Source: Pseudomonas sp. R76
GTDB lineage: Bacteria; Pseudomonadota; Gammaproteobacteria; Pseudomonadales; Pseudomonadaceae
DNA length: 64,000 bases
Assembly: GCF_009834565.1 (NCBI RefSeq)
Contig: NZ_CP019428.1
Span: 186,001 to 250,000 of the forward strand
Direction of reading: 5' to 3'
The notes under the pieces were generated by a model. It searched no databases and was not told where the DNA came from. It saw only the letters and a list, made by a program, of their open reading frames with translations. This document shows positions 44,327-56,400 of this stretch, in pieces (the stretch's first letter is position 1; every line of letters begins with the position of its first letter). A program made the translations under genes and the position numbers.

Positions 44327-46324
44327 ATGACCGTTCTCAGCCGTTGTTTATTGGTCCTCGGTGTATTGCTGGCGGGTGCCTGTGCCCAGCAACCCGCGCC
44401 GTACACGCCCCCCGCCGAGCGGCCGACACCGGCCCGTGAAGCGCCGTGGCCGAAGAACCATTTCCTGGGCATTGCCTACCACGACGTTGAAGACCGCGAC
44501 CCCGATCAGGCGGTGGTGGCCGTGCGCACCGAGCGTTTGATCGACCAGTTGGCCTGGCTGCGTGAAAACGGCTACCAAGCGGTCAGCGTTGACCAGATCC
44601 TGGCCGCACGCAGCGGCGGGCCTGAGCTGCCGCCCAAAGCCGTGATGCTGAGCTTCGACGATGGCTATTCGAGCTTCTATACCCGTGTGATGCCGATCCT
44701 GCGTGCGTACAACTGGCCGGCGATCCTCGCCCCGGTGGGGTATTGGATTGATACGCCGCTGAATAAGCCGGTGGACTTTGCCGGCACGCCACGGGCGCGT
44801 TCCGACTTCCTGACCTGGGAGCAGGTGCGCGAGATTTCCAAGTCGCACCTGGTGGAAATCGCCGCCCACACCGACGCCAGCCACACCGGCATCCTGGCCA
44901 ACCCGCAGGGCAACCTCGAGCCGGCCGCGGCAACGCGCCGGTACGATGCGGCCACCGGCAAATATGAAACCGAAGCGCAGTTTCAGGCGCGGATGCGTGC
45001 CGACGTAACGGCTATCTCCAACAAGCTGCGCGCCGTCACCGGCAAGGCGCCGCGCGTGTGGGTGTGGCCTTACGGCGCCGCCGACGGCACCTCGCTGGCA
45101 GTCGTCGGCGAGCAGGGCTACAAGATGGCCCTGACCCTGGACGACGGCCTTGATGACCTCGCCAACCTCAAGAGCAGCCCGCGCTTCCTGGTGGCCTCCG
45201 ACCCGGATGGCGAGCATTACGCCAACGCCATCGTCGGCACCCAGGCCAAGACCTCGATGCGCGTGCTGCACGTCGACCTCGACAACGTCTACGACCCGGA
45301 CCCGGCCCAAGAGGCGCGCAACCTCGACCAGTTGGTGCAGCGCGTCGTCGATATGGGCGCCAGCACCGTGTTCCTGCAAGCCTTCGCCGACCCCAAGGGC
45401 GACGGCCTGGTGCACTCGCTGTACTTCCCCAACCGCTACCTGCCGGTGCGCCGCGACCTGTTCAACCGCGTGACCTGGCAACTGCGCACCCGTGGCCATG
45501 TGGCGATCTACGCGTGGATGCCGGTGCTCAGTTTTGCCCTGGACCCGTCCTTGCCGCGCGTGACCCGCATGGACCCGAAAACCGGCCAGGTCGGCCTCGA
45601 CCCGGACCAGTACAAACGCCTGTCGCCGTTTGATCCGAAAGTGCGTCAGCAAATCGGTGAAATCTACGAAGACCTGGCGCGCAACACGGCGATTGACGGC
45701 GTGCTGTTCCACGACGACGCGATCCTCTCGGACTTCGAAGACGCCAGCCCCGCCGCGCTCAAGGCCTATGCCGCCAACGGCCTGCCGGACAGCATCGCCG
45801 CGCTGCGTGCCGACCCGGCCGTGATGCAACGCTGGACGCGCTTCAAGAGCCGCTACCTGATCGACTTCACCCAGGAGTTGGCGGGTAAGGTGCGCGCCAT
45901 TCGTGGGCCGCAGGTACAGACCGCGCGCAATATCTTCGCCGAGCCGATGCTCAACCCGGCCAGCGAAGCCTGGTTCGCGCAGAACCTCGATGACTTCCTC
46001 CAGACCTACGACTGGACCGCGCCGATGGCCATGCCGCTGATGGAAGGCGAGACGCTGAAAAACTCCAATGCCTGGCTGGAAAAACTCGTGGCCACGGTCA
46101 AGGCGCGCCCTGATGCCTTGCAACGCACCGTATTTGAACTGCAAGCCAAGGACTGGCGGACCAAGGACGCGCCGGATATCGACGGCGCACAGATGGCCGA
46201 ATGGATGGGTGTGCTCAAACGCCAGGGAGTCAGGAGTTTTGGCTACTACCCGGACAACTTCCTGGAAAACTCGCCGGACCTGAAGACGGTACGTCCGGCC
46301 CTTTCCAACCAATGGAACCCTTGA
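44327..46324 (+). CDS. pgaB: PgaB, PNAG N-deacetylase and glycoside hydrolase lipoprotein
   Basis: PgaB (665 residues) partly deacetylates PNAG before export. Lipobox LAGAC (Cys19) is followed by a NodB-type deacetylase domain with the metal-site DD motif in [10 protein letters not shown] and HT..SHTG, plus VWPYGA (about 40-280). The C-terminal domain (about 310-640) is the PgaB hydrolase-like domain, with [10 protein letters not shown] at its start and [10 protein letters not shown] in the active-site region. It lies 12 bp after pgaA and 2 bp before pgaC, in a tight operon. Confidence 0.94.
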   Translation: MTVLSRCLLVLGVLLAGACAQQPAPYTPPAERPTPAREAPWPKNHFLGIAYHDVEDRDPDQAVVAVRTERLIDQLAWLRENGYQAVSVDQILAARSGGPELPPKAVMLSFDDGYSSFYTRVMPILRAYNWPAILAPVGYWIDTPLNKPVDFAGTPRARSDFLTWEQVREISKSHLVEIAAHTDASHTGILANPQGNLEPAAATRRYDAATGKYETEAQFQARMRADVTAISNKLRAVTGKAPRVWVWPYGAADGTSLAVVGEQGYKMALTLDDGLDDLANLKSSPRFLVASDPDGEHYANAIVGTQAKTSMRVLHVDLDNVYDPDPAQEARNLDQLVQRVVDMGASTVFLQAFADPKGDGLVHSLYFPNRYLPVRRDLFNRVTWQLRTRGHVAIYAWMPVLSFALDPSLPRVTRMDPKTGQVGLDPDQYKRLSPFDPKVRQQIGEIYEDLARNTAIDGVLFHDDAILSDFEDASPAALKAYAANGLPDSIAALRADPAVMQRWTRFKSRYLIDFTQELAGKVRAIRGPQVQTARNIFAEPMLNPASEAWFAQNLDDFLQTYDWTAPMAMPLMEGETLKNSNAWLEKLVATVKARPDALQRTVFELQAKDWRTKDAPDIDGAQMAEWMGVLKRQGVRSFGYYPDNFLENSPDLKTVRPALSNQWNP

Positions 46325-46326
46325 CC

Positions 46327-47667
46327 ATGTTCGACAGAATCCTGGCTTTATTCGTGTTGGCGCTGGTGTTGGGTGTGCCCCTTGGCCTGATCTTCCTGGT
46401 CACCGGGCAGTTCCTGATGGACTTCGTGTTCTTCTACCCGCTGTTCATGTCGGCGTTGTGGATCGCCGGCGGGCTGTACTTCTGGCTGCACTGGGAACGT
46501 CACTGGCCGTGGAAGGAAGACACCCCGGCACCGATCCTGGCCGGCAACCCGCTGATCTCGATCATCATCCCTTGCTACAACGAGGGGGATAACGCCGCCG
46601 ATACTATTCACGCGGCGCTGGACCAGCTGTACCCGAACATCGAAGTGATCGCCGTCAATGACGGCTCCAAGGACAACACCGCCGCGGTACTTGATGCCCT
46701 GGCATTGGAACACCCACGCCTGCGGGTGCTGCACCTGGCGCAGAACCAGGGCAAGGCCGTGGCCTTGCGCATGGGCGCTGTGGCCGCGCGCAGTGAATAC
46801 CTGGTGTGCATCGACGGCGACGCCTTGCTGGATAAAAACGCGGCGGCCTATATGGTTGCGCCGATGCTGGACAACCCGCGCCTCGGTGCCGTGACCGGCA
46901 ACCCACGTATCCGCACGCGCTCGACCTTGATCGGCCGGGTGCAGGTGGGCGAGTTCTCCTCGATCATCGGCTTGATCAAGCGCACCCAGCGGGTGTTCGG
47001 TCGGATCTTCACGGTTTCGGGTGTGGTCGTTGCGTTTCGCAAGAAAGCGCTGGACCGCATCGACTACTGGAGCACCGACATGATCACCGAGGACATCGAT
47101 GTCAGTTGGAAGCTGCAGCTCGATCACTGGGCAATCTTCTATGAGCCGCGCGCCTTGTGCTGGATCCTCATGCCCGAAACCGTCGGCGGCCTGTGGAAAC
47201 AACGCCTGCGCTGGGCCCAGGGCGGCGCCGAAGTACTGTTCAAAAACATCCGTGGCATCTGGCAATGGCGCCACCGCTACCTGTGGCCGCTGCTGTTCGA
47301 ATACTGCCTGTCCACCGGTTGGGCCTTCACCTTCCTGCTGTCGGTGATCTTCTGGGGCTTGGGCAAGTTCATGGTGCTGCCACAGGCGATTGCCGTGGAC
47401 TCGTTGGTACCACCGGCCTTTACCGGGCTAGTGCTGGCGATGGTGTGCCTGCTGCAATTTGCAGTCAGCATCCTGATTGACCGGCGCTACGAAAAAGACC
47501 TGTGGAAAACCCTGTTCTGGAGCGTGTGGTACCCGATGGTGTTCTGGCTGGTGAGCCTGCTCACCACGTTGGTCAGCTTTCCCAAGGTGCTGTTCAACCA
47601 GCATCAGAAGCGCGCACGCTGGGTCAGCCCGGACCGCGGTATTAAACCTAGCGAAGAGGAGGCGTGA
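46327..47667 (+). CDS. pgaC: PgaC, processive PNAG synthase (GT2)
   Basis: PgaC (446 residues) polymerises UDP-GlcNAc in the inner membrane. Two N-terminal TM segments precede a GT2 domain with [19 protein letters not shown], the substrate DGD motif in CIDGDALLD, the TEDID acceptor motif and QRLRWAQGG (QxxRW). Further TM helices follow. The ATG at 46327 lies just after the pgaB stop, and a long upstream frame extension is only open by chance. PgaC needs PgaD, and c-di-GMP activates the pair in E. coli. Confidence 0.95.
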   Translation: MFDRILALFVLALVLGVPLGLIFLVTGQFLMDFVFFYPLFMSALWIAGGLYFWLHWERHWPWKEDTPAPILAGNPLISIIIPCYNEGDNAADTIHAALDQLYPNIEVIAVNDGSKDNTAAVLDALALEHPRLRVLHLAQNQGKAVALRMGAVAARSEYLVCIDGDALLDKNAAAYMVAPMLDNPRLGAVTGNPRIRTRSTLIGRVQVGEFSSIIGLIKRTQRVFGRIFTVSGVVVAFRKKALDRIDYWSTDMITEDIDVSWKLQLDHWAIFYEPRALCWILMPETVGGLWKQRLRWAQGGAEVLFKNIRGIWQWRHRYLWPLLFEYCLSTGWAFTFLLSVIFWGLGKFMVLPQAIAVDSLVPPAFTGLVLAMVCLLQFAVSILIDRRYEKDLWKTLFWSVWYPMVFWLVSLLTTLVSFPKVLFNQHQKRARWVSPDRGIKPSEEEA

Positions 47668-47669
47668 CC

Positions 47670-48152
47670 ATGAAACTGGTCAGAACTCGCCAAAATTCAG
47701 TGATGTGGGTCATCGATGTACTGTTGACCCTGCTGGCCTGGGCTGGGCTGGTTTGGCTGCTGGCGCGCGGGATTACCGCGATGCTGGAAACCCACGGCGG
47801 CCCGCGCATTGAGGCGCCGATTTTTGCGGCGCTCAACACCTTGCAAATCTACTTCTGGATCGCGCTGTTCAATGCGGTGATCCTGATCAGCTGGGCGCGT
47901 TATCAGCAACGCCGCGGGCGCAAGTTCGCCCAGCGCCGTGCCGAGGCCAATGCGCTCAGCGATAAGAGCCTGAGTGAAAGTTTCAACCTGGGTGACGGCC
48001 ACCTGGAGCAGTTTCGCAAGCCCGGCGTGCTGGTGATCCACAACGACGAAGAGGGCGGCGTGGAAGATGTGAAGTCGCATGTGTCCCGCGACGTGGAGCG
48101 CCCAGGGCTGACGCTGGTACCGGGGCAGGAAAAAGACAAAGGCGCAGGCTGA
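47670..48152 (+). CDS. pgaD: PgaD, PNAG synthase accessory subunit
   Basis: This 160-residue inner-membrane protein has two TM segments (about 14-35 and 60-80) and a charged cytoplasmic tail, as expected for PgaD. PgaD works with PgaC as the c-di-GMP-dependent synthase. AGGAGG lies 7 bases before the ATG at 47670, so I prefer it to the GTG at 47664, which overlaps the pgaC stop. The 3' end lies in a 16-bp sequence that is repeated beyond a hairpin. Confidence 0.88.
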   Translation: MKLVRTRQNSVMWVIDVLLTLLAWAGLVWLLARGITAMLETHGGPRIEAPIFAALNTLQIYFWIALFNAVILISWARYQQRRGRKFAQRRAEANALSDKSLSESFNLGDGHLEQFRKPGVLVIHNDEEGGVEDVKSHVSRDVERPGLTLVPGQEKDKGAG

Positions 48153-48209
48153 GGGCTTTGATCGTTCCCACGCTCCGCGTGGGAACGATCAGCAAGGCGC
48201 AGGCTGAGG
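48139..48209. repeat. Hairpin flanked by a 16-bp direct repeat at the pgaD end
   Basis: AAGGCGCAGGCTGAGG occurs at 48139-48154, overlapping the pgaD stop, and again at 48194-48209. Between them lies a 31-bp hairpin (48160-48190) with 13-bp perfect arms GATCGTTCCCACG/CGTGGGAACGATC and a 5-base loop. The hairpin belongs to a palindrome type common in P. fluorescens and could terminate pga transcription. Confidence 0.85.
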
Positions 48210-48235
48210 ACCTCCTGAGGTGAGCAGACTTGTCG

Positions 48236-48366
48236 TGGCGAGCGGGCTTGCCCCGCGTTGGGTGGCGAAGCCGCCCCTATCAGGACCGCTGCGGTGTATC
48301 AGGCAAACCCGTGTAGTGAGGTTTGGGGCTGCTGCGCAGCCCAACGCGGGGCAAGCCCGCTCGCCA
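48236..48366. repeat. Long REP-type inverted repeat
   Basis: Two perfect 26-bp arms (48236-48261 and 48341-48366) share the core GCGGGCTTGCCCCGCG with other pseudomonad REP sequences. The 79-bp centre has its own smaller hairpins, for example GGGGCTGCTGCGCAGCCC near 48325-48342. Confidence 0.92.
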
Positions 48367-48614
48367 CAGAAAGCGCTGCACCAGACTAATCCGATAAATG
48401 GGATCCAATTCACAAAACAACCGCGAACTTTTCTCTATTCCTCGGTACTAACCTAACTCGACACGTGGTTGATGGCCAACTAGTGGCATTTCATCAGCGC
48501 TTGATCGAATCGCTATCAAAACAGTTGCCGCTTGTCGGAATAAAACTTCCAGTGACTGGCTCAACCGCTTTTTGATAATTATTTGTTGTTATTTATCAAT
48601 GGCTTGCAGATTTA

Positions 48615-48661
48615 ACTAGTACGGATGTGCAACTAGTCCAACTTCTTGGATCCGCACTAGT
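48615..48661 (+). promoter_or_regulatory. ACTAGT-rich stem-loop upstream of TpsB
   Basis: ACTAGTACGGAT (48615-48626) and ATCCGCACTAGT (48650-48661) form an inverted repeat with 11 of 12 matches. Inside is a third ACTAGT (48632-48637) and an inner hairpin TCCAA/TTGGA (48637-48650). A fourth ACTAGT lies at 48479-48484. It sits immediately before the transporter gene and looks like an operator or RNA control element. Confidence 0.5.
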
Positions 48662-48703
48662 TCGATGTTAGTTTGCCGCCCCTTGATTTTCGATGGATCG
48701 AAC

Positions 48704-50425
48704 ATGTCTTCGTTATTGCCACGGACTCGGTATTTGCTGTGCACTTTTCTGCTCGCTTGCTTGAGCCTGAACAGTGCCACCGCCGCCCCCACGCCAGGGG
48801 ATCAAGACCTGATCCGTGACCGGCAAAATCGCCTGCTCGAAGAGCAGCAACGGCGCCTGCAAGAACTCCAGGACCTGCCCGGTAAAGAAGCCAAGCCCCA
48901 GGCTCCGACCCTGCCCGCGGACACGCGCTGCTTCCCGATCAAAGACATCGAACTCAAGGGCGCCGACAGCCTGGCAGCCTCAGACCGCGAGCGCCTGCTC
49001 AAGCCCTACATCGGCAAATGCGTGGGCGTTTCGCAGCTCAATGAGTTGCTCAAGGTCATCACCGACTACTACATCACCAAGGGCCGCGTCACCAGCCGCG
49101 CCTACCTGCCGCAACAAGACCTCTCCACCGGCCATCTGCAAGTGCTGGTGGTGGAAGGCAAGCTCGAAGCCTTGAAAAGCGCCGAAGGCAGCACGGTGAC
49201 GGACCGCGAACTGGCCATGGCCTTTCCCGGCAAGGTCGGCGAGGCGCTGAACCTGCGTGAAGTCGAACAACTGGTGGATCAGTTGAACCGCTTGCCCTCC
49301 AAGCAGGCGCAAATGGAACTGACCCCCGGCCAACAGATCGGCGGCAGCGACGTGGTGGTCAAGAACACCGCGCAAAAGCCCTGGCGCGCCAGCCTGTCGC
49401 GTAATAACGACGGCCAGAAAAGCACCGGCGAACAGCAGTGGGGCGCCGGCCTTGAGTGGGACAGCCCGCTTGGCCTGGCCGACCAATTGATGCTGCGTGG
49501 CGGCCACGACGCCGTCAGCGACCACCAGAAGACCTCGAAAAACAGCATGCTCTACTACAACGTGCCGTGGGGCTGGTGGAACTTCAGCTACACCTACAGC
49601 GAGAGTGATTACCGCACGTATGGCGTGACCAACGGCTTCAAATTCAAGCAGAACGGCGACAACGAAAACCATCAGTTTCGCGCCGAGCGGGTGATCCATC
49701 GTGACGACGTGAGCAAGACGTCGGTCAACGTCGGCGTGGCGCATTTGCGCACCAACAACTACATCCTCGACATCCGCACCGAGCCCAGCAGCAACCGCCT
49801 CAGCGAGCTGCAATGGGGCATCAACCACGGCCGGCGCATCGGCAATGCGTTCGTCAACGTCGACCTGGGCATGCAAAACGGCATCGGCGCGTTCGATGCC
49901 CAAGCCAACAACGAGCGCGACGCCTACGGCAACCGCCTGCCGAGTGCGCGCTACCGCAAATACACCGCCACCGTCAGCTACCTGCAGCCGTTCAGCCTGT
50001 GGGGCGAGTCGTTCAGTTTCTCCAGCCTGGCCACCGGCCAACGCAGCGAAGACATCCTGTTCAGCCCCCAGCGCATGAGCCTGGGCGGCTCGGCTTCGGT
50101 TCGCGGTTTCAAAGACCAGCAACTCACCGGCGACAGCGGCGGTTACTGGCGCAACGACGTGCGCTGGGCGCGCCCGGTGACCTGGGACTGGATGCGCCCG
50201 GCCTTTGCCGAATACGGCGCCAGCGTCGGCTACGACCAAGGCGTGATCAGCAATGGCCGTTACAACGGTGAAGTGCATGGCCGGGTCTCAAGCAACTCGT
50301 TGGAGTTGTTCGCCCGCGGCAAATACGTCAGCACCAGCGTGACCTTTGCGCATTCTCTGGAACGCCCGGCAGTGATGAGCGAGCGCGAAGCGCCGATCTA
50401 CTTCCGCATGGATTTCTTCCTGTAA
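48704..50425 (+). CDS. TpsB/FhaC-family two-partner secretion transporter
   Basis: This 573-residue outer-membrane transporter has a signal peptide (SSLLPRTRYLLCTFLLACL..ATAA), an N-terminal helix, two POTRA domains (about 75-215) with CFPIKDIELKGADSL, and a 16-strand barrel. The conserved L6 motif VRGF is present in GSASVRGFKDQQL. It exports the TpsA protein encoded 25 bp downstream. I took the ATG at 48704 since the signal peptide starts there; ATG 48665 would add 13 residues. It is CdiB/ShlB-like in role. Confidence 0.93.
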   Translation: MSSLLPRTRYLLCTFLLACLSLNSATAAPTPGDQDLIRDRQNRLLEEQQRRLQELQDLPGKEAKPQAPTLPADTRCFPIKDIELKGADSLAASDRERLLKPYIGKCVGVSQLNELLKVITDYYITKGRVTSRAYLPQQDLSTGHLQVLVVEGKLEALKSAEGSTVTDRELAMAFPGKVGEALNLREVEQLVDQLNRLPSKQAQMELTPGQQIGGSDVVVKNTAQKPWRASLSRNNDGQKSTGEQQWGAGLEWDSPLGLADQLMLRGGHDAVSDHQKTSKNSMLYYNVPWGWWNFSYTYSESDYRTYGVTNGFKFKQNGDNENHQFRAERVIHRDDVSKTSVNVGVAHLRTNNYILDIRTEPSSNRLSELQWGINHGRRIGNAFVNVDLGMQNGIGAFDAQANNERDAYGNRLPSARYRKYTATVSYLQPFSLWGESFSFSSLATGQRSEDILFSPQRMSLGGSASVRGFKDQQLTGDSGGYWRNDVRWARPVTWDWMRPAFAEYGASVGYDQGVISNGRYNGEVHGRVSSNSLELFARGKYVSTSVTFAHSLERPAVMSEREAPIYFRMDFFL

Positions 50426-50450
50426 TTCAACGCCCCGTTACATCGAGACT

Positions 50451-53400
50451 ATGACAATGGATGTTCGCCACTTTGCCTTCCTGGCTCGCCAACCTTCTGC
50501 TGCGCTGAAGCCGCGAGACTCGTTCTTCGGCTTGCCCAAGCGCGGCCTGGTGCTGATCCTGGCCAACGCGCTGTTCTGGCAGCCGTTGCTGGCCCAGGCC
50601 GAAGGCATTGTGGTCAGCGCGCCGGGCACCACCGTCGGCCAGGCGGGCAATGGCGTGCCCGTGGTGAACATCGCCACGCCCAATGGCAGTGGCTTGTCGC
50701 ATAACCAATTCAAGGACTACAACGTCGGCCCCAACGGCGTGATCCTCAACAACGCCACGGGCGCGGTGACCAACACCCAGCTGGGCGGCTACATCATCGG
50801 CAACCCCAACCTCAAGGGCGGCGCGGCCAACGTTATCCTCAACGAAGTCAACGGCGGCAGCCCCAGCCAGTTGCGCGGTTTCACCGAAGTGGCGGGCCAG
50901 TCGGCCAAAGTCATCGTCGCCAACCCTTACGGCATCACCTGCAGCGGTTGCGGCTTTATCAACACCCCCAATGCCACGCTGACCACCGGCAAGCCCATCC
51001 TTGACCAGAATGGCCGCCTGGAGCGCTACCAGGTCGATGGCGGCGCCGTGACCATCGACGGCCAGGGCCTGAACGCGAGTAACGTCGACCGCTTCGAAAT
51101 CATCACCCGCTCGGCCAAGATCAATGCGCAGATCAACGCGCGCGAATTGACCGTGATCGCCGGGCGCAACGACGTCGATGCCCAAAGCCTGAAAGCCACC
51201 GCGCGCGCCGACGACGGCAGCGCCAAGCCGGAGCTGGCTATCGACTCCTCGGCGTTGGGCGGCATGTACGCCGGCGCGATCAAACTGGTCGGCACCGAAG
51301 CCGGTGTGGGCGTGAAGCTCGACGGCACGCTGGCCGCCAGCGGCGGCGATATCCAGCTGGATGCCAATGGCCACTTGAGCATGGCGCAGACGTCGGCCAC
51401 CGGTAACATCAAAGTCACCGCGCAAAACGTCAACCTCACCGACAAGGTCTACGCCACCGGCAACGTGCAGGTCACCAGCGCCCAAGTCTTGGTCAACCAG
51501 CAGAGCGTGGCCGCCGGCCAGCGCATCGAACTCAACGCGGCCAGCATCACCAACCCCGGCATCATCGAAGCGGGCGTCGCGGCGGATAACAGCCGCAACG
51601 CCACCGGCGACCTGGTGGTGAACACGCAAAACCTCACCACCACCGGCAACCTGTTGGCCAGCCGCGCCTTGGCGATCACCGCCGCGCAAACGCTGACCAA
51701 CCAGGGCGCGATCATCCAGGCCAAAACCGTCAGCGTCAGCACCGACAAGCTGACCAACAGAGGCGCCACCGCCCGTGTGTACGGCGAGCAACACCTGGCG
51801 CTCAACGCGCCGGCCATCGTTAACGTCGGCGGGCTGATTCGCTTCGGCGAAGGCCAGGCCGCGACCCTCGACAGCGCGTCCCTGGACAACCGCCAAGGCC
51901 GCATCGAAATGTCCGGCGGCAGCCTGGTGTTGACCAGCACCGACCTGAACAACAACAGCGGCCAAATCATCGCCAGCAACCTGACCGTGAATGCGGGCAA
52001 TCTGAATAACCAGAACGGCGTGCTGGTCGCCGATGCGCTCACGGTGAATGCCGGCGACCTCGACAACAGCCTCAAAGGCCTGATCCAGGCCGATAACGGC
52101 GCGCTGAACCTCACCGTCGCCAATGCCTTCAACAACTACCAGGGTTACGCCCAGGCCAGTACCGACCTAAACCTCCACGCCGGCAGCGTCAGCAGCAACG
52201 CCAACGGCGTGTTGAGTGCCAACACCGGCAAGTTGACCCTCGCCACCGCCCAACAGCTCAACAACGCCCAGGGCCGTTTGCAGGCCGGGCAGGGCGATGT
52301 CGAGCTGCACGCTGCGAACCTGGATAACCAAAACGGCGTAATCGTCGGCAAACAGCTGCTGCTTGATGTGAGCGGCGGCAACATCGACAACCGCGCCGGG
52401 CGTGTGGTGGGTGACTACCTCGACGTGCGTGCCTCGGGCCTCGACAACCGCAACGCGGGCCTGCTGGCCGGTGGCGCGCCGGGTGTGAGCCTGCTGCTCA
52501 AGGGGCCGGGCCAGTTGCTCAACGCCCAAGGCCGTATCCAAAGCGAAGGCCAGTTGCAACTGCAAGGCGAGCGCCTGGACAACAGCGCCGGCATCCTGAT
52601 CGGCACATCGGTTGACGTCACTGCGCAGACCCTCAACAACAGCAACCAAGGCTCGCTGGTCAGCAACGGCGGCGACGTGACGCTGAACGTCAGCGACCTG
52701 CTGACCAACGCGGGCGGTGTGATCGACGCGGGCGAACGCAGCGTGCTGGTCAAAGCCCTCACCACCCTGAACAACAGCGGCGGCACCGTGCGCGGCAAGC
52801 GCCTGGACATCGCGGCCCAGCACCTGAACAACGACGCCGGCCAACTGCTGGCCGGCAACCAGGGCCTGAGCTACAGCGGCCAGGATGTGAGCAACCGCAA
52901 AGGCTTGATCCTCAGCGGCGGCGCCCACACTCAGCTCGACACCGCCAGCCTGGATAACCTCGGCGGCACCGTACAGGGCGATACCCTCACCGTCACGGCC
53001 AACACGGTCGACAACAGCAGCGGCGGCTTGATGGCCAGCCTGCTCGGCAACCTGCAATTGACCGTCGAAGCCCTGGCCAACCGTGGCGGCAAACTGTTCG
53101 GTAAAGAACAGGTGACGATCAGCGGCGCCACGCTCGACAACAGTGGCAATGGCCAGATCAGCGGCAATCAGCTTAGCCTCACCTCACGCGACACCCTCAC
53201 TAACCGAGGCGGCCTGATCGAAGCCAACCAGGGCCTGACCCTTGATGGCGGCAACCTCGACAACAGCGCAGGCGGGCAACTGCGCGCACTGGGCGGTGCC
53301 AACAGCAGCCTCAACCTCAGCAGCACGCTGAACAACCAAAACGGCACCCTCGAATTCGGCAGCACCGCCTTCAGCCTCGACACCACGCACCTGAACAACC

Positions 53401-56400
53401 AGGGCGGCCAGTTGCAGCACGCCGGCAACGGCCTGTTCCGCCTCAACACCGCCAGCCTCACCGGCAGCCAGGGCACCATCAATGGCCTGGGCACCGCCGA
53501 CTGGGCGTTCGGCAGCGTAGATGGCCTGGGCCGTGTGCAACTCAATGAAGCCCTCACCTACAAAAGCACCCAAGGCCTGGCCCTCAAGGCCGGCGACCGC
53601 ATGGCCAGCAGCAAGGGCTTGATCATCGACGTGGCCAGCCTCGACAACGGCGGCGAGCTGCTCAGCGACGGCGACCTGAGCATCACGCTCAGCGGTGACC
53701 TGGCCAACAGCGGCCGGATTGCCACCCAGCAAAATCTCAGCGTCACGGCCAACAACCTCAGCCAGAATGGCGGGCGCTTGGCGGGCAACAACACCCAGCT
53801 CAAACTGAGCGGCACCCTCGACAACCTCGGTTTCCTTACTGCGCGTCAGCAACTGGACATCGCGGCGGCACAAATCGGCAACCGTGGCACGATGGGCGCT
53901 CAAGGTGCGGTGAATCTCACCGCCGTCAACGGCATTACCAACGGCGCCGATTCGCTGCTGTTCAGCGGGGGCGACCTGACCCTGCGCGCCAATGGCTTCG
54001 CCAACAGCTACGGCGACGTCTACAGCAAAGGCAACTTCACGTTTGCAGGCGTCGATGGCGGGCGTGCGGTGCTGTTCAGCAACCGCTCCGGCACGGTGGA
54101 AAGCGAAGGCTACATCGGCATCAGCGCAGGCTTTATCGAAAACGCCAAAGACAAGTTCGAGCTGGGGCAAACCCTCCAGACCGGCAGCTTGAGCTGGGTG
54201 TGCGGGCAGCACTGCGGCGAGAAGGACAGCTGGCGGCGCGGCACCATCACCATCAATGAGACCTACCTTGAAGCCGCGATCCAGGATTCGGCTTCGGCGC
54301 GGCTGGTAGCTGGCAAAGACCTGCTGCTGCAAGGCGACACCGTGCAGAACCGCAACAGCCTGATGGCCGCTAACGGTAACTTGAGCATCACCGCCCAGGA
54401 TTTGCTCAACGAAGGCTCCAGCACGCGCACCGGGCAACGCAAAATCGTGATCAACACCCCCGGGCATGTAGACAAGCACCTGTGGGAGCGCATGGAATAC
54501 GTCGATGTGCCGACCTTCAACAACGCGACGGCGGCCGGTAATTTTGACCAGGCGAAATTTGAAGCCCTCAAAGCGCTGTCACCCAACAGCGCACCGTTCC
54601 GGCAAACGAGCGACGTCACCACCTGGACCCCCAACGGTGGCCTCGCCTACGACGCCGTCCTGCAGGCCGGCGGCACCGTAGACCTGTCTAACGTCACCAA
54701 CAAAATTCAAAACGGCACGCTGCACGACAACACCCTGGCGCAATTGACCGGCACCCTCGGCAACGACCAGACCGGCATCCCCGTCGGCGGCATCAATATC
54801 AACCTCAGCAAGCACGTCAACGACGCCAGCGCCCAGGCGCCCGGCAGCGTGTTGCCCGCGGTCACGCTCACTCCGGGCGGCGGCTTCGTGCCCGTGGACT
54901 ACACCGGCACGCCGTTCGCGCCGGTCGACCCGACCACCTCGCCGTACTTCCAACTGCCCAAGGGCGACTATGGCCTGTTCGTCAAAAGTGCCGACCCTAC
55001 CAGCCACTACCTGATCGAAACCAACCCCGAGTTCACCAGCGCATCGGGCTTCTTCAGCTCCGACTACATGCTCGGCAAACTTGGCTTCAATTCCGACAAC
55101 GCCTGGCGCCGCCTCGGCGATGGCCAATACGAAACCCGCCTGATCCGTGACGCGGTAATTGCGCAAACCGGCCAACGCTTCCTCGCCGGTGGCTTGCTCA
55201 GCGACGCCGACCAATTCCGCTACCTGATGGACAACGCCCTGGCCAGCAAAGACGCCCTGCGCCTGAGCGTCGGCGTGACGCTCACCAGCCAGCAAGTCGG
55301 CGCCCTGACCCACGACATCGTGTGGATGGAAAACCGCGTGGTCGATGGCCAGACCGTGCTCGTGCCGGTGCTCTACCTGGCCCAGGCCGAATCGCGCAAC
55401 GTGCGCGGCAACAGCCTGATCCAGGGCCGTGACCTCAACCTGGTCACCGGTGGCGACCTGGTCAACGTCGGCACCCTGCGTGCCAGCAACAACCTCTCCG
55501 CCGTCAGCAGCGGCAGCATTTACAACGGCGGCCTGATGGAAGCCGGCAACAACCTGAGCCTGCTGGCCCAGGACAGCATCCGCAACGCCATGGGCGGCGA
55601 AATTCGGGGCAGCCAAGTCAGCCTTGCCAGCATCAAAGGCGACATCACCAACGACAACACCGCGATCCAAGTGCGTGAAGGCGTGGGCATGCGCACCCTC
55701 ACCGACGCCAGCGCGAGCACCATCACCGCGCGTGGCAACCTGGCCATTGACGCCGGGCGCGACCTCAACAACCACGGCGCACTGGTCGCCGGTAACGACG
55801 CCACCCTCACCGCCGGCCGCGACCTCAACCTAGTCGCTGCCAGCGACACCAGCGTGATCCACAAAACCATCGACGGCGGCGAAAAATCCACCATCACCAC
55901 CGACGTCAAAAACCTCGCGGCCACCGTCACGGCGGGCGGCAACCTCAACATGCAGGCCGGGCAAGACGTCAACATCATCGGCAGCAACGCCACCGCCGGC
56001 AAAGACTTGAACATCCAGGCCGGACGCGACCTCAACGTCGCCTCCGTCAGCGACATGCACAACGTCGAAGGCAAAGAAAAAGACGGCAAAAAACGCATCA
56101 AGACAGCGGATGAGCAGACCACGCAAGTAGCCAGCGTACTGACGGCGGGCGCGAACTTTACCAGCCAGGCCGGGCGCGATACGACGCTGGTGGCGAGCAA
56201 GATCAGTGCGGGCAATGAAGCGTATCTGTACAGCGGCGATAAGTTGAACCTGCTGGCGGCGCAGAACAGCACGCATACGTTGTATGACATGAAGGAGAAC
56301 GGTGGGTGGGGCGCGAAAAAAGCCAAGCGCGACGAAGTCACCCAAACCACCAACGTCGGCACTGAGATCAAGACCGCAGGCAACCTGACCCTGGTCAGCA

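Larger units (their letters stand above)
48153..48703. other. Gene-free region between pga and the TPS operon
   Basis: This stretch of about 550 bp first carries two palindromic repeats (48160-48190 and 48236-48366). An A+T-rich promoter-like segment (about 48440-48664) follows, with repeated ACTAGT hexamers and a stem-loop. No credible ORF is visible. Confidence 0.8.
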
